A DNA stretch of 64,000 bases from Cyclobacteriaceae bacterium. GTDB taxonomy: Bacteria; Bacteroidota; Bacteroidia; Cytophagales; Cyclobacteriaceae. The stretch lies in NCBI GenBank assembly GCA_028278225.1, contig JANQEU010000095.1, positions 62,001 to 126,000 of the forward strand, in the 5' to 3' direction. Shown piece by piece: positions 55,158 through 61,888 of the stretch; the stretch's first letter is position 1; each line of letters starts with the position of its first letter. The notes below the pieces were generated by a model. It ran no database searches. It was not told where the DNA came from and worked only from the letters and a program-made list of their open reading frames with translations. A program made the position numbers and the translations under genes.

Positions 55158-55924
55158 ATTTACTTCCGGAAAATTTTGATTTGTTGGTTACTTCAGCCGT
55201 TCAACAGTTTTGGAAATCCAGATTCAGTTCCGACGCCGGATCCCAGGAAGGTAGCAGAGGATCAGCGATTGGTGGAAAAAATATGGACGGTTTTTCGGAA
55301 ATAATTAAGAAAGTGGCCCTGTATTGTGGCCTCCCTGAAGAAGGCATCATAACAACAGGTAAAAAAAAGCTAACAATTCCAGGGTTTTTCAGACCGACTA
55401 AAATGTGGGACGCTCTTGTTGTACATAATGGAAGACTTATCGCCGCTTTTGAACTAAAGTCTCAGGTTGGATCTTTCGACAACTTCAATAATCGTACTGA
55501 AGAATTCATTGGTTCTGCCAAGGACTTCTGGACTGCGCAAAGGGAAAAAGCATTTGAACTGTCCAACCATGTCAGCAACAATTTATTTTCATCAATAGAA
55601 AAAGATTCTAAACCTCCCTTTTTAGGATACTTAATGCTATTGGAAGAATGTGAAGCATCTACTCACATAGTCCGGTTAGAGGAGGAATATTTCAAAGTAT
55701 TTAATGAGTTTAACAACACTTCGTATGCGGATAGATACCAAATTTTGTGCAGCAAGTTGGTTATGGAAGGACTTCATTCTTCCTCCTGCTTAATTTTATC
55801 CAACCAGGAAGATGGTTTGGCAACCGGAGAATTCAGTTCACCATCCGAATCCCTAAACCCAAAATCCCTATTTGCTGATTTTGCTGCAAGGATATTATCT
55901 GATTTGGAAACATATGAAAAGTAA
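55154..55924 (+). CDS. PaeR7I/XhoI family type II restriction endonuclease
   Basis: A 256-residue enzyme closely following the XhoI family: VQQFWKSRFSSDAGSQEGS, IGGKNMDGFSEII, LTIPGFFRPTKMWDALVV, the catalytic AFELKSQVGSFDNFNNRTEEFIG with E-x-K, PFLGYLMLLEECE and SYADRYQILCSKL. Family members cut CTCGAG. Catalytic residues are intact and the length is normal, so the enzyme should be functional. No methyltransferase gene is found on either side. The start has no good Shine-Dalgarno site and seems coupled to the stub upstream by an ATGA overlap. Confidence 0.9.
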   Translation: MNLLPENFDLLVTSAVQQFWKSRFSSDAGSQEGSRGSAIGGKNMDGFSEIIKKVALYCGLPEEGIITTGKKKLTIPGFFRPTKMWDALVVHNGRLIAAFELKSQVGSFDNFNNRTEEFIGSAKDFWTAQREKAFELSNHVSNNLFSSIEKDSKPPFLGYLMLLEECEASTHIVRLEEEYFKVFNEFNNTSYADRYQILCSKLVMEGLHSSSCLILSNQEDGLATGEFSSPSESLNPKSLFADFAARILSDLETYEK

Positions 55925-56132
55925 AAGAGCTGGCGAATACAATGTAGCAATACCTCCCATTTGCTACTTGAATCCGGGGCACCGCACTACATCCGGATTG
56001 ACACGCTCAGAAATTGCCAGTTCTAAAACGAACCTCATTGTCTCTCCGCGCGCGAAGAACCTGAAGATTTATACAGGTAGGTGGCATGAAACTACAATTT
56101 CATATCGGTTAGATTTAAGGAGTAAAAATTAA
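55914..56132 (+). CDS. Small basic hypothetical protein after the restriction enzyme
   Basis: A 72-residue open frame that starts inside the last codons of the restriction gene (ATG 55914) and ends eight bases before the nitroreductase. It is basic (MKSKRAGEYNV... NLKIYTGRWHETTISYRLDL) and has no recognisable domain. It might be a small gene, a gene remnant or chance; without homologues I cannot decide. Confidence 0.25.
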   Translation: MKSKRAGEYNVAIPPICYLNPGHRTTSGLTRSEIASSKTNLIVSPRAKNLKIYTGRWHETTISYRLDLRSKN

Positions 56133-56139
56133 ATCATAG

Positions 56140-56733
56140 ATGGACGTATTTGATGTTGATCAGATTAACCGGCTAATTGCCAATCGCCGTTCGATTTATC
56201 CAAGGGCATTCGCCGATGAACCGGTGGAAGATTCAGTCATAAACCAGATGCTGGAAAATGCCAATTGGGCTCCAACGCATAAATTAACCGAACCCTGGAG
56301 ATTTGTAGTGTTCAAGGGTGACGGATTAAAAAGACTGGCACAATTTCAATCTGAGCTATATGAAAGAGTAGCAGGACAAAACGGCACTTTTGAGAATATT
56401 GTATTTGAGAAACTGAAGAAAAACCCGTTAAAATGCTCACATGTGATCGCTATTGGGTTGAATCGAAACAAAAAAGGGAAAGTCCCTGAAATCGAGGAAG
56501 TAGCTGCGGTGGCAGCAGCAGTCCAAAATATGCAGCTGACAGCTACCGCTTACGGTGTAGGATGCTATTGGGGAACCGGCGGGGTAACCTATATGGAAGA
56601 CGCCAAATCTTTTTTTGACCTTGAACCGGAAGATACTTTGATGGGATTTCTCTTCATCGGCAAACCCCGAATTGAATGGCCGGAAGGAAGGAGAAAACCA
56701 GTCGGTCAGAAAGTGAAATGGATAACCAAATGA
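56140..56733 (+). CDS. Nitroreductase family oxidoreductase
   Basis: A 197-residue FMN-dependent oxidoreductase. The FMN-binding start IANRRSIYPRAFADEPVEDS and NANWAPTHKLTEPWRFVVF, then AVAAAVQNMQLTATAYGVGCYWGTG and FLFIGKPR, fit the small single-domain nitroreductases (YdjA-like). It would form a cytoplasmic dimer reducing nitro compounds, quinones or flavins with NAD(P)H. Physiological substrate unknown. Confidence 0.92.
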   Translation: MDVFDVDQINRLIANRRSIYPRAFADEPVEDSVINQMLENANWAPTHKLTEPWRFVVFKGDGLKRLAQFQSELYERVAGQNGTFENIVFEKLKKNPLKCSHVIAIGLNRNKKGKVPEIEEVAAVAAAVQNMQLTATAYGVGCYWGTGGVTYMEDAKSFFDLEPEDTLMGFLFIGKPRIEWPEGRRKPVGQKVKWITK

Positions 56734-56826
56734 ATAATTATTCGGATGATCCAATCATTCTGCCCTGTGATTTTGGGAACTGGAAGAAATGTATTTAATT
56801 GAGTAAGTATCTGTCATCCCTCTGTA

Positions 56827-57216
56827 ATGCGATTAGTTAGTATCTTACTAATTCTGGTTTTTGCCTGTACTCCAAGACAAAATCAAAGGTCACAACAGGT
56901 ATTGACCTTTGAAGATGTGGAAATCCCAAAAGAAGGTACAGCGATTATCGGTATGATCGACAAAGTCACAGATGAAGATGAAATAACACTTACATTGATC
57001 GTAAAATCCATCAAACAGGGTGGAGCAGGCACGCCAGTATTCGGAAAGGATTCATCAGAAAGTTTCTTAGTCACAAAGGCCTACCAAAGGAAATATGAAG
57101 CTGATAACGATCGGATACTGCTCCAGGATCTGGATGCTGGTAACGAAATATTGCTAATTGTCCGGGAAGATCCGGGATCCCAACAACTCATCATTTCCAA
57201 AATATTACTGCCATGA
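56827..57216 (+). CDS. Small lipoprotein upstream of a type IX cargo protein
   Basis: Unrecognised 129-residue lipoprotein with signal RLVSILLILVFAC (lipid Cys at 14). The rest is a beta-rich domain of strands and tight turns (EGTAIIGMIDKVTDEDEITLTLIVKSI) resembling a small OB- or C2-like sandwich. Its stop overlaps the start of the 1125-residue type IX cargo gene by four bases (ATGA), so the two are produced together and might interact. Confidence 0.72.
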   Translation: MRLVSILLILVFACTPRQNQRSQQVLTFEDVEIPKEGTAIIGMIDKVTDEDEITLTLIVKSIKQGGAGTPVFGKDSSESFLVTKAYQRKYEADNDRILLQDLDAGNEILLIVREDPGSQQLIISKILLP

Positions 57217-60200
57217 GGCGTAGACAATTGCCCTTATTCTTTGTTTTCGGTTGTGTCCTGCTGGTTACACTTTCCCCTTTCGAAAAGGAAAACAATACCA
57301 CCAAATGGAATAGAAAAGAACTCAAAATCGCCAGGTCCGAATACTTTTTCAACAAGCTTAAAGATCCCGGGACAAATAAAATACCGCCGAACGTGAGGGT
57401 AAAGGAGTTGATGTTCTCGGACCAAATGAAGAACAATGTACACCAGGCCCGAACGGAAAAAGTACTTGCATCGGGGCATACCTGGAACGAACTTGGTCCA
57501 TTGGATGTCGGTGGCAGAACAAGGGCTATCGGCATTGATTTCAGGAACAGTGACGTGGTGATAGCCGCAGGTGTATCCGGCGGGATATGGAAAACTACGG
57601 ATGGCGGCACTACATGGGCATCAAAATTGCCCCAGGGAAGTCATCTGGCAATCTCCTACATCGCCCAGGATCCAAACAATCCCGATACATGGTACGCGAG
57701 TATGGGGGAAGGAACAGCCGGAGGTTCTGCCAGCGGAAAAGGAAACGGGGGCAACTACCTGGGGATTGGATTGTACAAATCTTTGGATAACGGCGAATCG
57801 TGGGATCTGATCACCTATGATGAGATAAACTCAAGTACCTATCAGAAGTCCGCAACTCCTAACCTCGAAATTGCTTCATTCCTCTTAAGTCCATTTCAAT
57901 TGACAAGCAAAATTGTCATTCATGACAACAACGGGCAATCTGACATCTATCTGTGCAGCCAGTATTTTGGGATATTTAAATCTGAGGATGGCGGAGATAG
58001 TTTTGTGCAATTCGGATCATTTCTTACCAACAATGAAGCTCCGACTTATGTAGATCTCATCATCGATTCCAGTGATGTAATGACCGTATGGACGGGACCT
58101 ACCGACTCCGGTAATAACGGATTTTTCAGATCGTTTGACGGTGGAAATGTTTTTTTTGAGATCACACCTCCCAGTTATCCGGTCCTGGCGGATTTTGCAA
58201 GGACAGTGTTAGCGTATGCACCATCAAAACCCACGATTATCTACTCTTTCACCTATGATGGAGACAATGATCATTTGCTTTATGCATTCAACCTTGACTC
58301 CCTGGATAGCCTGGGAGGAGGTACTTTTTCGGTGTTTAACAGATCGAGTTCACTTGTTGATTTTACAGGGGATTTCGGGGGAGAGTTTACTACGCAGGCA
58401 GGTTATGACATGACGCTGGGTGTTCATCCCGAGGACGAAAACCTGGTGATCCTTGGCTATACCAACCTGGTACGGTCCAATGATGGATTTGAATCGCCGA
58501 TCACCCAGGACAAGCTTTTTTCCTGGATTGGGGGCTATGATAATCCGCTCAATCCCTTTAATGGTACACATCATGCCGACCAGCATTCCCTGGTCTTTGA
58601 CCCGAATGACCCTGATGTTGTGTGGGCAGGCCATGACGGGGGAATTTCAAGAACCGGTGATATCACAGCCGAAACAATTTCGTGGGAATCGAAGAATAAC
58701 GGATATAATGTCACTCAGTATTATACGGTTTCCATTGGCAGGGCCCTAAATAATAACGATATCATCGGAGGAACACAGGATAATGGCACTCCGTTTTTCG
58801 ACATCAGTGGTTTTCAGAATTCCCTGGTCCCGTCCCTGGGGGATGTATCATCCGGAGACGGAGCGTTTTGTTTTGTTGGTGAGAATATCACCTATACCTC
58901 TGCCCAGGAGGGGGCCGTTTTAGTGGGTTTGGGTTCGGATATCGGTGATTACCAGGGATATTTTGAAAGAACAGACCTCAGCTTATTGTTTATACATCCG
59001 TTTGCCGTGGACCCTAATGACGAGGGAACGCTCTACTATCCTGATGCGCAATCAGGATTGATTTCGAGGAACACCAGATTCCTTGATGCGCTGGTGCAAT
59101 CCTCGACAGCTCTTGTCGAAAATAATTGGGAAGACTTCAATCTTGACAAATCACGGTCAATTACAGCACTGAAAGTTACGGACCTAAGCCCATCTCACCG
59201 GTTGTACTTCGGAGGTCTCGATGGTTCGACGCCTTATATCGGATATCTGGACTCCGCAAATACGAGCAATGGTACAGGATTTGTCTACCACAACCTTACT
59301 TCAGCTGATGCTGATTCCTATTTAGCGGATATTGCCATAAATCCTACGGATGGAAATGAAATTCTACTGGTCTATTCCAATTATAATATCAATAGTCTTT
59401 TTCATTCACCTGATGCCGGAGCTACTGTAGTTGCTGTCGAAGGTAACCTTGGTACCGATGACGACCGCGCTTTTGAAGGTTTCACCGGGCCATCGATCAG
59501 GGCGGCAGAAATTGTTACTTTAGGTGATAGCCTGAAGGAATATTTTGTGGCCACAAGTATAGGCGTATATAAAACCGATGTCCTGGAGGGAAGTTCTACC
59601 ACCTGGACACTTGCCACTGACTTATTGGAAAATACCGTGACAGAAGATCTCGACTTCCGGCCATCTGACGGGACAATCATTGCCGGCACGCATGGACGCG
59701 GGATGTTCATAGGCCAGGTAGACGGAGCCAATCTACCCCCTGTCTCAGAGGATGACACTTTTGTTGTCAATGAAAATTCCGTTGCCGGGACCGTGGTTGG
59801 GACATTAGATGCTTCTGACCCCAATGGCGATGTGTTGTCCTTTGAAATAACAAGTGGAAACATTGATTCGGCATTTTCTATTAGCTCTGCAGGTATTTTA
59901 TCGGTAGCCACCTCAGAAGCTCTTGATTATGAATCCGATTCCGTATTTGCCCTTACGGTCGAAATCAGCGATGCCGATCTCACAATTAGTGTTGCAATTA
60001 GTGTTCTGCTGTCGAATGTCAATGAAGCTCCTGTTATGGAGGATTTTAACTTTTCCATTGAAGAGAATAGCGCTGCCGGAACGGAAGTTGGTGTTCTTAC
60101 GGCATCCGACCCTGAAGAGGACATTCTTACGTTTACCATCAGTTCAGGAAATTCAGATGAGGCATTTTCTTTGGATGAAACAACAGGTGTGATCACGGTT

Positions 60201-60590
60201 AATGATCAGGAGAAATTGGATTTCGAGGAAACCGAATCTTTTTCATTGGTTGTCCGGGTTTCTGACGGGCTTTTATTCTCGGAAGCAGCACTGGTAATCG
60301 ACCTGATTGATGTGGAGGACCCATTGAGTTTGGAAGAATCAATTGAATTGAAGGTTTTCCCCAATCCTGCAAGTGATCTCCTGACGATCTCCTTTTCCCT
60401 GGAAAGTTCCGAAGCCGTGGAACTCGCATTAACCGATATGACAGGCAGACTGATCAGGAAGGTGGACCATCGCTACACAAATACCATCCTGGAAAAATGG
60501 GACCTAAAACCTTTAAGGCCAGGGCACTACATACTGCAAATCCGGTCCAAAAGTAGATTCTTAACTGAAAAGATCCTGATAATACATTAG
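57213..60590 (+). CDS. Type IX-secreted protein with sialidase-like propeller and two cadherin repeats
   Basis: An 1125-residue secreted protein. After an N-terminal hydrophobic segment (QLPLFFVFGCVLLVTL) and a charged propeptide-like region, residues ~85-830 form Asp-box propellers of the VPS10/exo-sialidase type (VSGGIWKTTDGGTTWASKL, LYKSLDNGESWDLI, FKSEDGGDSFVQF, HADQHSLVFDPNDPDVVWAGHDGG). Two cadherin-like repeats follow (~840-940, ~940-1035; NENSVAGTVVGTLDASDPNGD, EENSAAGTEVGVLTASDPEED) and a type IX sorting tail (LKVFPNPASDLLTISF to LIIH). Glycoside-binding or adhesive function is inferred. Translationally coupled to the lipoprotein before it. Confidence 0.88.
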   Translation: MRRRQLPLFFVFGCVLLVTLSPFEKENNTTKWNRKELKIARSEYFFNKLKDPGTNKIPPNVRVKELMFSDQMKNNVHQARTEKVLASGHTWNELGPLDVGGRTRAIGIDFRNSDVVIAAGVSGGIWKTTDGGTTWASKLPQGSHLAISYIAQDPNNPDTWYASMGEGTAGGSASGKGNGGNYLGIGLYKSLDNGESWDLITYDEINSSTYQKSATPNLEIASFLLSPFQLTSKIVIHDNNGQSDIYLCSQYFGIFKSEDGGDSFVQFGSFLTNNEAPTYVDLIIDSSDVMTVWTGPTDSGNNGFFRSFDGGNVFFEITPPSYPVLADFARTVLAYAPSKPTIIYSFTYDGDNDHLLYAFNLDSLDSLGGGTFSVFNRSSSLVDFTGDFGGEFTTQAGYDMTLGVHPEDENLVILGYTNLVRSNDGFESPITQDKLFSWIGGYDNPLNPFNGTHHADQHSLVFDPNDPDVVWAGHDGGISRTGDITAETISWESKNNGYNVTQYYTVSIGRALNNNDIIGGTQDNGTPFFDISGFQNSLVPSLGDVSSGDGAFCFVGENITYTSAQEGAVLVGLGSDIGDYQGYFERTDLSLLFIHPFAVDPNDEGTLYYPDAQSGLISRNTRFLDALVQSSTALVENNWEDFNLDKSRSITALKVTDLSPSHRLYFGGLDGSTPYIGYLDSANTSNGTGFVYHNLTSADADSYLADIAINPTDGNEILLVYSNYNINSLFHSPDAGATVVAVEGNLGTDDDRAFEGFTGPSIRAAEIVTLGDSLKEYFVATSIGVYKTDVLEGSSTTWTLATDLLENTVTEDLDFRPSDGTIIAGTHGRGMFIGQVDGANLPPVSEDDTFVVNENSVAGTVVGTLDASDPNGDVLSFEITSGNIDSAFSISSAGILSVATSEALDYESDSVFALTVEISDADLTISVAISVLLSNVNEAPVMEDFNFSIEENSAAGTEVGVLTASDPEEDILTFTISSGNSDEAFSLDETTGVITVNDQEKLDFEETESFSLVVRVSDGLLFSEAALVIDLIDVEDPLSLEESIELKVFPNPASDLLTISFSLESSEAVELALTDMTGRLIRKVDHRYTNTILEKWDLKPLRPGHYILQIRSKSRFLTEKILIIH

Positions 60591-60603
60591 TGGACCGACA
60601 TTT

Positions 60604-61833
60604 TTAGATCATTCGCTTCAATCGAAATTTAAATACTAATTTCTCACCGTCTCTCATCACAGAAGCTTTGATCATTCGTTTCGGGCGGCTTCTAAGCATT
60701 GCGTAGATGGCTGACAGCTTGGAGTTATCGGAAGTGTAACCATTTACTGAGATTACCTCATCTCCAACCATCATGCCGGCTTTATCTGCCGGGCTATTTT
60801 CAATAACATTAGTGACAACATACCTCCTCGGATTGTCAAAATATGAAACCCTCACACCACTGAGGTCATATTGGAAAGGGTCCCTGAAATTACCATTCTT
60901 ACGAACGTAGAACGCTTCGTTCTTGTAATCAATAATAACATTGAAATGCATCAGTGCATGCCCACCTATCGTACCATTCCGGGAACCGCGCTTAATCGCA
61001 TTGCTGTATGCTCCTTCTTTTGGTATAGAGACCAGAACATCCCTCAGTCCGAATCCGCAGATTGACAACTCCTGATACCTGCCTATACTTCCATGGATCT
61101 CTCCACCCAGACCGTGACCAAGGATCGTAGCCAGGGTACTGTCCGGTAAGGTTAGAACATCCGATTTAGCCACATCCAGCAGAAGCGCGTGACTCGCTCC
61201 GGTGTCGATCATTAATTTCAGGGTATCTGACTCACCATTTTGTCTGACGATCGCATCAATGTAGGGCTTGTTGTTTTCAATGGCCATATTGATCTTCTTG
61301 TAACCCCGGGGTGCCCGGAAAGTGGCGGGATCGTGAAAAGTCACTTCCGACTTAATAAAATTGATATCGACGATAAACCTGTTGAAGACATCATAGCCAA
61401 TTATTCCAAATATTTCTTCCCCCAGGTTCTTTTGCAATTCAATGTAATCTTCCTCTAATACCAGCATGGACATGTATTTGCCCAGGATCCCCTTTGGGAG
61501 TCGCAAACTAACATTGTTGACCACATGAGCGCTTACCTCCTCCACTACACCCGGACTGGCAATGGAAATCGTCCTCGAGTAATCAAGATCCATGACATCC
61601 CCAAATATCTTCTCCGTGAGAATGGCATTACTGGCCCCGGTATCCAAAATAAATTTGAGTGTGATCTGATTGTTTATAGTGACGGGGATAATGATCAGAT
61701 TATTTAAAAAAGTGAATGGGAGTGTGACACTTTCTGTTTCCGGGGGCAAAACAAGACCCAGTTTTTGCTGCCCATTTACCAATGGGGAAAACATGAAAAT
61801 TGTCAGGATTATGTATAGAAACTTTCTAAGCAT
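60604..61833 (-). CDS. Retropepsin-like aspartic protease with two active-site motifs and PDZ domain
   Basis: A 409-residue exported protein (signal RKFLYIILTIFMFSPLVNG). Two DTGAS motifs are in the same chain: FILDTGASNAIL (~residue 65) and LMIDTGASHALL (~residue 210), each followed by a retropepsin-like fold, so the two halves can form one pepsin-like active site. The C-terminal ~85 residues are a PDZ domain (VIENSPADKAGMMVGDEVISVNG). It likely acts in the periplasm on damaged or specific proteins; the target is unknown. Convergent with the type IX cargo gene. Confidence 0.9.
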   Translation of the reverse strand: MLRKFLYIILTIFMFSPLVNGQQKLGLVLPPETESVTLPFTFLNNLIIIPVTINNQITLKFILDTGASNAILTEKIFGDVMDLDYSRTISIASPGVVEEVSAHVVNNVSLRLPKGILGKYMSMLVLEEDYIELQKNLGEEIFGIIGYDVFNRFIVDINFIKSEVTFHDPATFRAPRGYKKINMAIENNKPYIDAIVRQNGESDTLKLMIDTGASHALLLDVAKSDVLTLPDSTLATILGHGLGGEIHGSIGRYQELSICGFGLRDVLVSIPKEGAYSNAIKRGSRNGTIGGHALMHFNVIIDYKNEAFYVRKNGNFRDPFQYDLSGVRVSYFDNPRRYVVTNVIENSPADKAGMMVGDEVISVNGYTSDNSKLSAIYAMLRSRPKRMIKASVMRDGEKLVFKFRLKRMI

Positions 61834-61888
61834 TATGCTTGAATCTAAACAATTTTACCCCTTCATATCCTTATCGGAAAGTATAATA

